NCBI GenBank assembly: GCA_002746535.1
Contig: NVWA01000015.1
Coordinates: 1 to 64,000 of the forward strand
DNA from: Planctomycetota bacterium
GTDB taxonomy: Bacteria; Planctomycetota; GCA-2746535
Direction of reading: 5' to 3'
DNA length: 64,000 nucleotides
The position numbers and the translations under genes were made by a program. The notes under the pieces are model-generated. The model had not been told where the DNA came from, ran no database searches, and saw only the letters and a list, made by a program, of their open reading frames with translations. Below are positions 44,498 through 54,510 of the stretch, piece by piece; position 1 is the first letter of the stretch, and each line of letters begins with the position of its first letter.

Positions 44498-45175
44498 ATG
44501 CAATTTATTGAAATAACAAATCTTAAAAAATACTTCATCAAAGATAATTCCAAGAGGTTGATTCTTGACATACCAACGTTTTCAGTTGAAAAAGGTGAAC
44601 AGATTGTCATTACAGGTAAAAGCGGATTAGGCAAAACGACTTTACTTCATTTACTGGCTGGCTTAGAAGTAGCTACTGAAGGAGAATTAATTGTTAATGA
44701 CCACAAGCTTAATGAATTAAATGAAAAAAAACGAGATTCTTTTCGAGGTCATCATGTAGGAATGATATTTCAAAAATTTCACTTATTTGAAGGACTCACG
44801 GCGTATGAGAATACCATTGCTGGTATGATTCTACTTGGTGAAACAAAAAAAGACAAAGCACTAAAACTTTTAGACAGACTTCAATTATCCTCAAGATTAA
44901 ATGACAATCCAAAATCACTTTCTTCAGGTCAACAACAACGAGTCGCAATTGCACGTTCTTTAGTAATGGAACCTACATTAATTCTTGCAGATGAACCAAC
45001 AGCAGGTTCAGACCCAGAAAATGCAAAAAATGTTATTAACCTCCTAAAAGAAGAATCAGAAAAATTAAACGCCACTTTAATCATTGTAACTCATGATCAA
45101 AATATTAAAAATATGTTTGATAAACATTATGATTTAATGGATATCTCCAATTCGAATCATCTGGAAATAAAATAA
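44498..45175 (+). CDS. ABC transporter ATPase (LolD/MacB-like)
   Basis: 225 residues. Walker A GKSGLGKTTL, Q-loop FQKFHLFEGL, signature LSSGQQQRVAIARSL and Walker B LILADEPTAGSD, followed by the His switch VTHDQN, show a lipoprotein-release/MacB-type ATPase. The ATG at 44498 has no strong ribosome site. Its stop overlaps the permease start by one base (TAATG). Function with the permease is export or extraction of a substrate across the inner membrane, powered by ATP. Confidence 0.95.
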   Translation: MQFIEITNLKKYFIKDNSKRLILDIPTFSVEKGEQIVITGKSGLGKTTLLHLLAGLEVATEGELIVNDHKLNELNEKKRDSFRGHHVGMIFQKFHLFEGLTAYENTIAGMILLGETKKDKALKLLDRLQLSSRLNDNPKSLSSGQQQRVAIARSLVMEPTLILADEPTAGSDPENAKNVINLLKEESEKLNATLIIVTHDQNIKNMFDKHYDLMDISNSNHLEIK

Positions 45176-46404
45176 TGAATGCTATTTTATTTTTTGTTTT
45201 AAAAGATTTTAAAAAAAATATTCTTATTACCCTATTAACAATTTTTGTAATTAGTTTATCCGTCTGTTTAATTTTATTGATTACAGGCTTACACCAAAGT
45301 TCTAAGAAATCTTTTATGTTGAAAAATATAAATTTAAATGCTGTTATCGGGGCCAAAAGTTCTGCTACTCAATTGGTAATGAATACCTTTTTTCATATGG
45401 ATTCTTCACCTGGTAATATTCCTTATAATATGTATGAAAAAATAAAGAAAATACCCGGCGTTGAAATAGCGATTCCATATGTTTTAGGTGATAACTATCA
45501 TGGATATAGAATTATTGGCACTTCAAAAGAAATCTTTCAACATAAAATACTTAAAACTAAAAAACTAATCGTCGAACATGGCAGGGAATTTAACGCAAAT
45601 GAATTTGAAATCGTAATAGGAAATCATGTTGCCTTGCAATTAGGATTAAAACTTGGTGATAAAATCTCATCATTTCATGGCATAGGCGGAAAAGAGCATC
45701 AACAAAAATTTACTGTTGTCGGAATTCTTGAGAGTACAAGAACCCCTTATGATCAGATATTATTAATTTCTTTACGTGGGTTTTATAATTTAAAAGGACA
45801 TTCTTCAAGTGATCACCACGCACATGAACATCATGATGAAATGATAAATCACGATGATGAATTTGATAAGAAGGAATTAAGCGCCATCGTCCTTAAAGTT
45901 GATCCATTAATCGCATTGAATTTAATTAAAAATATTAATAGTAAAAATAAATTAGCCACGTTTGCTTATTTGCCTGTCGTAATTCCACGAATAATGGAAA
46001 AATTAGGATGGGGAATTCTTGTCCTAAAATATGTTGCCTATCTAGTATTAGTCATAACGGGAATTATTATATTTGTGGGAATATATAGCAGTCTGGAACA
46101 ACGCAAAAAAGAATTCGCAATTTTACGTGCATTAGGTGGCAGTAAAAAATTCATTCTATTTAGAATCTTATTTGAATCAGAATTATTAGTATTATTAGGA
46201 ACAATTATTGGTTTCATCTTTTATAAATTATTTTTTATTCTTCTATCTAATTATTTATACAGCAAAACGGGCGTTTTTCTTGAAGAATCGATTAACGTAA
46301 ACACCTATATTTATCTGCCTTTATTTTTGATCTGTATTGGTTTCTTTGCGGGTATACTACCAGGAATCAAATTATACAAATCAAATGTAAATAACATGTT
46401 ATAA
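45175..46404 (+). CDS. FtsX-like permease with a His-rich periplasmic segment
   Basis: 409 residues. One N-terminal membrane helix (ITLLTIFVISLSVCLILLIT), a large soluble MacB-type domain (IPGVEIAIPYVLGDNYHGYR), and three C-terminal helices with ERRKEFAILRALGG-like SLEQRKKEFAILRALGGS. The soluble domain contains a His/Asp cluster (SDHHAHEHHDEMINHDDEFD, residues about 206-227) that may bind a metal such as zinc. It overlaps the ATPase gene and precedes the DUF3299 lipoprotein by 7 bp, so all three are one operon. Confidence 0.9.
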   Translation: MNAILFFVLKDFKKNILITLLTIFVISLSVCLILLITGLHQSSKKSFMLKNINLNAVIGAKSSATQLVMNTFFHMDSSPGNIPYNMYEKIKKIPGVEIAIPYVLGDNYHGYRIIGTSKEIFQHKILKTKKLIVEHGREFNANEFEIVIGNHVALQLGLKLGDKISSFHGIGGKEHQQKFTVVGILESTRTPYDQILLISLRGFYNLKGHSSSDHHAHEHHDEMINHDDEFDKKELSAIVLKVDPLIALNLIKNINSKNKLATFAYLPVVIPRIMEKLGWGILVLKYVAYLVLVITGIIIFVGIYSSLEQRKKEFAILRALGGSKKFILFRILFESELLVLLGTIIGFIFYKLFFILLSNYLYSKTGVFLEESINVNTYIYLPLFLICIGFFAGILPGIKLYKSNVNNML

Positions 46405-46411
46405 GAAACAA

Positions 46412-46966
46412 ATGAAATATATTTTGCCCATATTGTTATTCTTGATAAGTTGCGGATCTAACAATTCAAGTACAAATGAAAAAAATAATAAGACAGCAAC
46501 TCTTGACAACAATAAACTATCAAAAAAATATACCACAATTGAGTTTAATACTCTTAATAGTTATACCATTCATCACAAACCTGCCCCTTCCCCATTTGAT
46601 CAAGATGATGGTTTCAACTTCGAAGATGTAAGCAATGATGGTTTTATTGATAATCAAGTCCCAAAAAAAATTAAAAAATTGAGTGGTGAAAATATACAGA
46701 TAACGGGTTTTGTCTTCCCTGTTGTATTAAATGGTGAACAGGTACAAAGCTTGGTACTTATGAGTGTAATCCCAAGTTGTTGTTTCGGTGACGTATTATC
46801 CCCCAACGATTTGATTTTTGTAGATTCTACTAGTGATATGAAAATATTGAAACAAGATCAAAAAATCACCATTAAAGGCAAGTTTAAAGTAGGTATGTCT
46901 GATGCTGCAAAAAATAAAGGAAAATTTTTATATTGGCTAAAAGCTGATTCCATAGAACTTAAATAA
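46412..46966 (+). CDS. DUF3299 lipoprotein
   Basis: 184 residues. Lipoprotein signal with Cys14 (LLFLISCGSN), a polar linker, then DUF3299: IQITGFVFPVVLNGEQVQSL, LMSVIPSCCFGDVLSPNDLI (paired Cys) and ITIKGKFKVGMSDAAKN. The paired Cys and the metal-like context of the permease suggest a metal-linked role, but no function is proven for the family. Last gene of the ABC operon, 84 bp before the kinase gene. Confidence 0.85.
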   Translation: MKYILPILLFLISCGSNNSSTNEKNNKTATLDNNKLSKKYTTIEFNTLNSYTIHHKPAPSPFDQDDGFNFEDVSNDGFIDNQVPKKIKKLSGENIQITGFVFPVVLNGEQVQSLVLMSVIPSCCFGDVLSPNDLIFVDSTSDMKILKQDQKITIKGKFKVGMSDAAKNKGKFLYWLKADSIELK

Positions 46967-47050
46967 AATAAATTACATTAAAGAAATCATATAAAAATAA
47001 TTAAGAACACTACCGAATGATAACCATACAATTATTCTTCAGGAGCCAAA

Positions 47051-49957
47051 ATGCAACATTGTCCTTTTTGCCATGAAAATCTCACCGAGCCGATACCAAA
47101 AAAATGTAAAATTTGTGGGAATTCCATTATTGACTTAGGTGCTCATACAATTTTAAATATCCAAAGTGGTGACGAGTCAACATATAACACTGAAACGATT
47201 ACTCTACCTAAACCAATAACTGATATTTCTTCAAATCAATTAGACACCATATGGTCTAAAACAATTACTAGTAATGATGATCTAAGTGAAACGATTAAAA
47301 GTAAAGATAATCAATCTAACTTACTAATCTCATCAAATGTAAAGTTAAGAGAACTTCAACATAGTGATCAATCAAATATTTCTTTACCTGACTACGAATT
47401 AAAAAAAGTTATTGGCGAAGGAGGCATGGGCATTGTCTATATTGCCAGACAAACTTCAATAGATCGCGAAATTGCCATTAAAATGATTAAAGATAAATAT
47501 TCGAATAGTGATCAAATTAAAAATAAATTTTTATCAGAAGCGATAGTAACTGGTGATCTAGATCATCCAAATATTGTACCTATTCATGATCTAGGTTCAG
47601 ATAGTTCAGGTAATCTATTTTTTTCAATGAAACATGTTCAAGGAAAAGAGTGGAAAGATGTTATCGAAACTAAATCTTTGCAAGAAAATTTAGATATATT
47701 AATGAGAGTTTCTGATGCTATTGCATTTGCTCATAATCGGAATGTCATTCATCGTGATTTAAAACCTGAGAATATCATGTTAGGAAATTTTGGTGAAGTA
47801 TTAGTAATGGATTGGGGATTAGCTGTATCCACAATACCAAACGGTAAAGCCGAAAACGTATCCGATGCAGGCTTAGGTGGCACTCCACCCTACATGGCCC
47901 CTGAGATGGCAAGCGGCGACCTAAAAAGTAGTTTTCTTAGTGATATCTATCTACTAGGTGCAATTCTATATGAAATTATTAGCGGAAAGAAACCACATGG
48001 TGGCAAAAGTGTCAAAGAATGTTTAGTTAATGCAGCAAAAAATATTATTCAACCTATCAATGAAAAAGGAGAACTCGTTAGAATAGCTTTAAAATCAATG
48101 GCTACAAATCCTGAAGACCGTTATTCATCTGTACAAGATTTCCAAAATGCTATTCGAAAATATTTATCGCATGCCGAGAGTGTTGTTCTTACAGAACAAG
48201 CTGATTTAACACTTACTATAGCAGCAAAAACAAAAAGTTATTCTGACTACGCTAGGGCAATGTACACATTCGAACAGGCCTTAGAATTGTGGAGAGAAAA
48301 TGGAGCAGCATTAAACGGTGTATCTGTCGCACGTTTGTCATATGCTAATTGTGCTTATAAAAAAGGTGACCTTTCACAAGCAGAATCATTACTCACAGAA
48401 GCAAAATTACTTAAAACCCCTATTGGTGCAATGGTTCTTTCCTCTAAAAAAGAACAATCATCAAGAATCAAACGAGTTAAAATGTTAACAATAATGGCAA
48501 AAGTACTAACCGTAGCAGTCATTTGTATTTTATCAGGTGCATTTCTATGGATACAAGATAAGGAGCAACGTGCCATAAAATCTGAAATGGAGGCTATTGA
48601 GGCAAAGAAAACTACTTTCATAGCTTTAAAAGAAGTACGTAAAAAAGAAATAATTGCTATTGAATCTGCAAACGAAGCTAAAAAACAATTTCATAATGCA
48701 CAAATAGCTCAAAAAAATACCACAATAGCTCTTGAAGAAGTTAAAAAAGAAAAAGAAAATTCTGAGGTAGAAAGAAAAAGAGCAGAAGCAGTAAGTCGCT
48801 TTTTGACAGATATGCTAGCTAAGGCCGACCCAAATGGTAAGAATGGCTATAAGGTAACTGTATTAATGGTAATGGATCAAATGAGTAAAGTGATTAAATC
48901 AAAATTTAAAAATGACAATAATACTTTATGGCGAATAGAAAAAACGATCGGCCGAGTATATCATGGAATAGGACGCTATAACGAAGCAAAACCGCACCTA
49001 CAAAATGCCATCAGCCTCTCACAAATATTATATGGCAAAGAAAGTTTAAATTATGCATATGATTTAACCTCTTTAGCAAATCTTTATATGAAACAATTTT
49101 ACTATTCACTTGCTGAGCCACTTTATCTAAAGGCAATTTTAATAAAGAAAAATATAACAGGTACTGACTCTCTAAATTATGCAAATAGCCTAAATAATTT
49201 AGTTAAATTATATGGGAGACAAAATCGATTCCCTGAAGCAGAGGTCGCTTGCCTTGAAGCCATGTCAATTCAAAGAAAATTATTGGGAAATACCCATTCT
49301 AGCTATGCATCTAGTCTAAATAATTTATCTACCCTATATGCTATGCAAACAAAACACAAAAAAGCTGAACCACTGTTTCTAGAATCTATAGAAATAAAAA
49401 AGAAAGTGTATGGTACCAAACATCCATTATATGCCTTAAGCTTGATTAATCTCGCAACACTTTATACCATGCAGAAAAAATATAAGAAGGCCGAAATATT
49501 ATATATAGAAGCTATCGAAATCGAAAAAAAAACCATAGGCATTAATCATCCGACATTCGCAAATACTCTAGGTAGTTTAGCTGAATTATACCGATCTATT
49601 AAACAATTTAAAAAAGCTGAACCTCTTTACTTGCAAGCAATCAAAATTCAAAAAAAGGTATTCGGGGTATCAAATCCTAACTGTGCCATTAATTTGAATA
49701 ATTTATCAAACATGTATTCAATGAAAGGACAATACGTCAAATCGCTCCTTTTTGCAAAAGAAGCGGCAAAAATTACAAAATATAAACACCCAGACTTACT
49801 GGATACACTCGCCCATGCTCTTTTCGAAAATGGCAAATTTAAAGAAGCGGTAGAGGTCCAAGAAAAAGCTATTTCACTTCTTCCGAAATATATATCGTTG
49901 AAAGAGGTAAAAAAAATGAAAGACCGTTTAAATAAATACAAAAAATCATTAAAATAA
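47051..49957 (+). CDS. Membrane Ser/Thr protein kinase with zinc ribbon and TPRs
   Basis: 968 residues; AGGAG precedes the ATG. A zinc ribbon (Cys4, Cys7, Cys19, Cys22) comes first. The kinase domain (about 115-375) has IGEGGMGIVY, catalytic VIHRDLKPEN and DWG in place of DFG, then GTPPYMAPE and a DIYLLGAILYE segment. A TPR-like stretch and one membrane helix at about 480-500 (VLTVAVICILSGAFLW) follow, and about 350 residues of kinesin-light-chain-type TPRs with EAKPHLQNAI, AEPLYLKAI and AEPLFLESIEIKKK-like units (about 610-945) form a possible extracytoplasmic sensor. DWG occurs often in PVC kinases. Targets are unknown. Confidence 0.92.
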   Translation: MQHCPFCHENLTEPIPKKCKICGNSIIDLGAHTILNIQSGDESTYNTETITLPKPITDISSNQLDTIWSKTITSNDDLSETIKSKDNQSNLLISSNVKLRELQHSDQSNISLPDYELKKVIGEGGMGIVYIARQTSIDREIAIKMIKDKYSNSDQIKNKFLSEAIVTGDLDHPNIVPIHDLGSDSSGNLFFSMKHVQGKEWKDVIETKSLQENLDILMRVSDAIAFAHNRNVIHRDLKPENIMLGNFGEVLVMDWGLAVSTIPNGKAENVSDAGLGGTPPYMAPEMASGDLKSSFLSDIYLLGAILYEIISGKKPHGGKSVKECLVNAAKNIIQPINEKGELVRIALKSMATNPEDRYSSVQDFQNAIRKYLSHAESVVLTEQADLTLTIAAKTKSYSDYARAMYTFEQALELWRENGAALNGVSVARLSYANCAYKKGDLSQAESLLTEAKLLKTPIGAMVLSSKKEQSSRIKRVKMLTIMAKVLTVAVICILSGAFLWIQDKEQRAIKSEMEAIEAKKTTFIALKEVRKKEIIAIESANEAKKQFHNAQIAQKNTTIALEEVKKEKENSEVERKRAEAVSRFLTDMLAKADPNGKNGYKVTVLMVMDQMSKVIKSKFKNDNNTLWRIEKTIGRVYHGIGRYNEAKPHLQNAISLSQILYGKESLNYAYDLTSLANLYMKQFYYSLAEPLYLKAILIKKNITGTDSLNYANSLNNLVKLYGRQNRFPEAEVACLEAMSIQRKLLGNTHSSYASSLNNLSTLYAMQTKHKKAEPLFLESIEIKKKVYGTKHPLYALSLINLATLYTMQKKYKKAEILYIEAIEIEKKTIGINHPTFANTLGSLAELYRSIKQFKKAEPLYLQAIKIQKKVFGVSNPNCAINLNNLSNMYSMKGQYVKSLLFAKEAAKITKYKHPDLLDTLAHALFENGKFKEAVEVQEKAISLLPKYISLKEVKKMKDRLNKYKKSLK

Positions 49958-49964
49958 ATTAAGT

Positions 49965-51194
49965 TTATAGAGAAACGTTGACATCTTGATGTAAGACAAT
50001 TATTAAATTCGACCATCTTGATTCAGCGGTAGCACTATTAATAATTTTTAGGTAATACTCACCTGAAGTAACCTTAATCTGCATTCCTTTATTATAAATT
50101 AAATGACTTGGTTTAGAATTATGTTTAAACTCATTATATTCTTCGCCAGACATCGGTCTTATAATTTTATTTTTCTTACCATCATACAATTCAATATAAT
50201 AATTACCCGCTGCTTGAATTTCAATGCCCAATTCTAAATTTCTTTTAAATGTTATATTTATGGGTTCTGTTGAATCTTTACTTACATATTTAGTTATCAC
50301 AGCTTGATTATGAGACGAAATATACATTCGATAGTTTTGATTCTTATATAAAAAAAGTAGCTTCTTGTCAAAATCAAAATTAATAGATTTTGATTTATTA
50401 TGAGAAACAACTGCGACACCTTTATCATCAACAATCAGCATGTCAAATTCCCTTGTAGGTTCGCCATCAATTGTAAATACATTAAACTCTCTTGTAATTA
50501 TTTCAGGCAGATTAAATGTTATTGGGCTACGTACATCTTCAGGGATTACATAATTTGTGATGTAGTAAGAAGGAATCCTTCTATTATTAAAAATAAAATA
50601 CAAATCAAATTTTTGATCTTTCGGAAATTTAATATTAAATTTACTATCAAAGACCACACTTCGATAAAAGACTTTGCTTTCAAAATAGAGAGGATTAAAC
50701 TTTTTGCTCAAAGTATGGCTCTTAAAAAAATAGGCTTGACCATATAATAATGACCCGTCAAATGAAACAAGACCTCCCTCAACTTTATCTTTGAATGTAT
50801 CAATTCGAAAGTGATTCTTACTATTTTTCAGAACTTCTACTTTAAACCTCTCGGACATATTTTTACTGCCTTGGCCACTTGCAACTGCAATAATATATTT
50901 TCCTGGAGGAATATCTTTAAAAGAAAATACTCCTTTTTTCCTACCATTTATATTTAAAGAAACAAATACATATTCTTGACCAGGTTCTGAAATGATTGAA
51001 ACATAAGCCGTACCTTCAAAGATTTTACTATTAAAATATATTTGACCTGAAATCAGCAAACCTTTTTGGCTTAATATTAAATCTTGGTCTAGTGATTCAC
51101 CGAAACTAAGGCTAATGATTTTCGACATACTTTTTCTTTGAGAATGATTAAATTGATTTGCCACTGATTCACTAATGGCTTTCAATTCATACAT
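49965..51194 (-). CDS. Downstream part of a frameshifted carboxypeptidase-regulatory-like protein
   Basis: 409 residues if started at the ATG at 51194, but the frame is open further upstream to the A-run and joins the preceding gene if one base is added there. The joined codons read DEQFQIIKYSSSLGRFNFNF then LDGMYELKAIS, a normal beta-sandwich repeat, so this is the C-terminal part of one exported protein. Several beta-sandwich repeats follow (GKRKGVFSFKDIPPGKYIIA-like NGRKKGVFSFKDIPPGKYII and KGMQIKVTSGEYYLKII). No signal peptide of its own. It would not be secreted unless translated as a fusion. Convergent with the kinase gene. Confidence 0.7.
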   Translation of the reverse strand: MYELKAISESVANQFNHSQRKSMSKIISLSFGESLDQDLILSQKGLLISGQIYFNSKIFEGTAYVSIISEPGQEYVFVSLNINGRKKGVFSFKDIPPGKYIIAVASGQGSKNMSERFKVEVLKNSKNHFRIDTFKDKVEGGLVSFDGSLLYGQAYFFKSHTLSKKFNPLYFESKVFYRSVVFDSKFNIKFPKDQKFDLYFIFNNRRIPSYYITNYVIPEDVRSPITFNLPEIITREFNVFTIDGEPTREFDMLIVDDKGVAVVSHNKSKSINFDFDKKLLFLYKNQNYRMYISSHNQAVITKYVSKDSTEPINITFKRNLELGIEIQAAGNYYIELYDGKKNKIIRPMSGEEYNEFKHNSKPSHLIYNKGMQIKVTSGEYYLKIINSATAESRWSNLIIVLHQDVNVSL

Positions 51195-51265
51195 GCCATC
51201 TAGTAAAAAATTAAAATTAAATCTACCTAAAGAACTAGAATACTTTATAATCTGGAACTGTTCAT

Positions 51266-53368
51266 CTATATCATTATCACCTTTTTTTTTTTCAACAATA
51301 TCTTTTTATTAGGTACAAATCTATTTAAATGATCGTACACCACACCTGATACGCTATTTCCTTTTTTAAAATCCAAATCAAATGCCAATGAATCATCTTG
51401 AACAAAATTTAAAATTAATGGCGCATATTCTTTTGTTTTAAAAATTAACTTATAGCTTTTATTATGTAACTCTTCTGCGCTTATTTGGCCGTTATTATCT
51501 ACCGAAGCAATTTTATTTATCCGATTTGAATCAAAAAACAACTGGTCGTCTTCTTTGATTGGAATAGCAATATACTCTATTTTACTAATCGATTTAATTT
51601 TATATCCTATCACGTTAAATAAGACCTTCTTTTTTTCTTTTAAAACAAATTTTAGTAGTTCAGTTGAAAGTGATTCAAAATTATAAGCTTTTGAAATAAA
51701 AACCTCATAACCAGGCTTGCTTATAATTAGCTGTATATCTAAAGCATTTTTAATATCTTCCTCTAAAATAATTTTCCCAACTCCATTTTTATTTGCCGAA
51801 ACTGCCGAAAAATAAGGACCCTTTGACTGACTATATTTTATAAGCACCCTATAGTCTTTGGCGATTTCATCGTTTTTTAATAATACCTGAAACGTTACTG
51901 TCGAGACTTCTTCAACTTTCAATTCCAAATTATGATCACCACCAACAACAATTGGTCTGGGCTCTCCTATAAACCTATACTCTGAATCCATCAGACTTAA
52001 TTCATAATTTATATTACTTAAAAATTCAAACTCGAATAAGCCATTCTTATCTGTTTTCATAGAATTCCCACTACTTGATAATCGGACAAATCCATATTGA
52101 GATTTTTTCTTTGCCTTATTAAGAATAACCCACATCTTATCAACTGGATTACCCGTCTGTTGATTTACAATCTTGCCTTTGATTTTTAATCCGGGGGTAA
52201 GCATTAATTCAATCTTATTATCAACACTAATTTCATTGATATCAATTGAAAGATTTTTAATATACCCGACACCTTTCTTTTTTCCTGAAATGAAGTAATT
52301 TGATTTCTTCAAGCCATCATAATGAAAGATACCTTTATCATCTGCGCTAAATGAATTTGGTGAACTCCAATATGAATAGCCTAGACCAGGTGTTTGCTCT
52401 TGTATATCGAGCTCTGCAAATGGCACGGGGTTATGATTCTCATCGACTACGTAGCCCCTAATCGTATATCCCAACTCTAATATTACTTTTAGACTCACAA
52501 CCTTATCATTTATGACCTCTATAGAATTATTAGATTCCAAATATTTTTCTCGTGAGCAGACTACTTTATACTTACCTTTTGTGAGGCCAGTCAAGAATGC
52601 AAACCCACGCTGATCAGATATGCTTTTTACACCAAAACTTATATATTGGATTCCAGCGACACTCATATCATCTTTATATGCTAGAGATACCGCTACATTT
52701 GACAATGGATTATTATCTTTATCTACAATTAGAATCTTTACTGATTCACCTTTGATTAAGTAAACATCTATTTCCTCAACTCCCCTTTTGGGGACAAATA
52801 TATCCCTAGCATATCCATATCCATTGACATGCAGATTTAAAAAATTATTCGTTTTTCCAAATTTAAAATAAAAAAAGCCATCTCTATTCTTTTCAATTGA
52901 GCTCCTACCCCACCCAGAGGACCGGTCTTTTTTTTGACTGTATAAAGCACCAATTTTATCAGGAAATTTTGAGACATCTTGATTCACGAAATTTAGCCTT
53001 ACACCAACAGGTTCATTTTTCTTTTTTGAATCTTGCTTATTCTTTTTAGTATCATTAACTACTTCTACTTCTTTAGTATTAACTACAGAATTTTGGCTAA
53101 GTTCATTTTTTATTTTGATATCACGAACTTCTACAGCCAAACTTTCAATTGTATCATCTGGATCTCTTGAGATTTCATCTTCAGAATCGGATTTAGGTGG
53201 AATGGATGTCAAATCCTTAATAACAGACTCATGCTTTACGTTATTAGAAATACCTTTTTCAGGATTAGCACTCCTTAATCTATCAGAGTCGTTCGCTAAA
53301 TATAAAAAACTAATGACCGCAGCAATGACCGTGAGCAACATCATTGTGAATAATAATTTAAACTTCAT
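51266..53368 (-). CDS. Exported carboxypeptidase-regulatory-like repeat protein, frameshifted at its 3' end
   Basis: 700 residues ending just after a Lys run, at a TAG at 51266. The N-terminal membrane helix (FKLLFTMMLLTVIAAVISFL) is a signal anchor; a Ser/Asp/Glu-rich spacer follows, then several Cna-B/CarboxypepD_reg-like repeats such as VKILIVDKDNNPLSNVAVSL, IRGYVVDENHNPVPFAELDI and IKGKIVNQQTGNPVDKM, each ending in a GxYKV-type strand. The last repeat (SVSGVVYDHLNRFVPNKKIL) is cut in the middle by the A-run frameshift. Full-length product would be about 1,130 residues. A cell-surface structural role is likely. Confidence 0.8.
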   Translation of the reverse strand: MKFKLLFTMMLLTVIAAVISFLYLANDSDRLRSANPEKGISNNVKHESVIKDLTSIPPKSDSEDEISRDPDDTIESLAVEVRDIKIKNELSQNSVVNTKEVEVVNDTKKNKQDSKKKNEPVGVRLNFVNQDVSKFPDKIGALYSQKKDRSSGWGRSSIEKNRDGFFYFKFGKTNNFLNLHVNGYGYARDIFVPKRGVEEIDVYLIKGESVKILIVDKDNNPLSNVAVSLAYKDDMSVAGIQYISFGVKSISDQRGFAFLTGLTKGKYKVVCSREKYLESNNSIEVINDKVVSLKVILELGYTIRGYVVDENHNPVPFAELDIQEQTPGLGYSYWSSPNSFSADDKGIFHYDGLKKSNYFISGKKKGVGYIKNLSIDINEISVDNKIELMLTPGLKIKGKIVNQQTGNPVDKMWVILNKAKKKSQYGFVRLSSSGNSMKTDKNGLFEFEFLSNINYELSLMDSEYRFIGEPRPIVVGGDHNLELKVEEVSTVTFQVLLKNDEIAKDYRVLIKYSQSKGPYFSAVSANKNGVGKIILEEDIKNALDIQLIISKPGYEVFISKAYNFESLSTELLKFVLKEKKKVLFNVIGYKIKSISKIEYIAIPIKEDDQLFFDSNRINKIASVDNNGQISAEELHNKSYKLIFKTKEYAPLILNFVQDDSLAFDLDFKKGNSVSGVVYDHLNRFVPNKKILLKKKKVIMI
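51282..51292 (-). other. 11-base homopolymer (T on +, A on coding strand) at the frameshift
   Basis: With 11 A on the coding strand the frame ends at 51266; with 12 A it continues through DNDIDEQFQIIKYSSSLGRF into the downstream ORF. This is typical of phase variation, slippage or a sequence error. Confidence 0.85.
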
Positions 53369-53534
53369 AAAGCCCTCATACCATAATAGTTAATTAAATG
53401 ACATTAAGTTTTATTATGAAATAAGTTTATCACATCAGTCATAAGAAATCTTACATGTTTTCCATAATACGAATTAGTTTAAAAAGTGTTCCCATAATAA
53501 TCAAATTTTATGAATTAATATTAATGCGTTAAAA

Positions 53535-53555
53535 TATACTAGTAGTCCTAGTATA
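53535..53555. promoter_or_regulatory. Perfect 8-bp inverted repeat in the 53369-53735 gap
   Basis: TATACTAG and CTAGTATA flank a 5-base spacer TAGTC. It lacks a T tract and sits far from both neighbours; it may be an operator or a chance hairpin. No ORF is supported in the 367-bp gap. Confidence 0.35.
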
Positions 53556-53735
53556 GGCTATGGCTAGAAAAAATCTTTAGCAAGTTGCTGACTTCGTGAG
53601 CATATAACATCTACAATAAATAAATTAATAATATTTGAAATCTGCATGAAGAATCAAAATATAAAATCTGATATTCCTGTTTATCCATGCCATAATAATA
53701 ATACCCGTGCCAAGAAATTTTTGAAATAAATTTAA

Positions 53736-54284
53736 TTATTGCTGATCATGGTTTTCACGAATCCAATACTTATTAATCAAAATCAATACCATCATTGGTA
53801 GCCAAACAAATACAAATTCAGACACCATAACTCTGAGACCATGATTACTCATAAAATGTATCGCATTTATGGGAGATGCTTCCATAGGTTGCCACGAAAA
53901 GAAATATCGACTGTTTTCAAACGGAGAAAAAAAACCAACTCCAAGACCCCCATTGGTAAAAGCATCCAACACACCATGAGATGCAGTACTGATGAACAAT
54001 AGAATAAATACAAATAACCTATCTTTTGAGGAATATTTTTTGGTTGAAAATAATAAAAAAGTTAGCCCAACCGATAAGACAAATGCAAACATTAGCGAGT
54101 GACTTAGGCCTCTATGTCCGAGCACATCTCCATATTTAATACCAAAGCCAAATCCAATAACATCTATATCAGGCAATACGGAACATATGAGAGAATACAT
54201 AGCACAGCGCTTACCACCTTCGAATTTTGGTGCTATTTTATTAACACCATAGGCAACAAATGCATGAGTAAAGAGAGTTGGCAT
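53736..54284 (-). CDS. Membrane-bound metal-dependent hydrolase-like protein (DUF457/YdjM)
   Basis: 182 residues. Family signatures: MPTLFTHAFVAYGVNKI, LPDIDVIGF, YGDVLGHRGLSHSLMFA (His pair), STASHGVLDAFTNGGLGVGF, FSPFENSRYFFSWQPMEASP and a C-terminal hydrophobic stretch. His and Asp residues at these sites are thought to bind a metal in the membrane. The reaction is not known. It is a lone gene between two long gaps, the downstream one holding the second REPIN-like element. Confidence 0.85.
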   Translation of the reverse strand: MPTLFTHAFVAYGVNKIAPKFEGGKRCAMYSLICSVLPDIDVIGFGFGIKYGDVLGHRGLSHSLMFAFVLSVGLTFLLFSTKKYSSKDRLFVFILLFISTASHGVLDAFTNGGLGVGFFSPFENSRYFFSWQPMEASPINAIHFMSNHGLRVMVSEFVFVWLPMMVLILINKYWIRENHDQQ

Positions 54285-54359
54285 AATATTATCTTTATAA
54301 ATTAATTATGATTCTACCACCCTACCAGCATTAATCACCAAACATTCAGATTGCTGTAT

Positions 54360-54510
54360 GGATGCCCCTGTGTGAGTATCCACGAAATGCATTCGATCTA
54401 TACTTCAATTGATTTCGTTTATAGTTGATAAAAAATTAATTTAATATAATCTATATTTCATAATGTGATCAAAACCAACTCATTTTCGGATACCAACACA
54501 GGGGCATCCC
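54360..54510. repeat. REPIN-like element, second copy
   Basis: Arms start GGATGCCCCTGTGTGAGTAT and end with ACACAGGGGCATCC, pairing over 22 bp with two mismatches. The arms match the element at 44197-44340, but the AT-rich interior of about 106 bp does not. The remainder of the 54285-54735 gap shows no gene. Confidence 0.7.
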
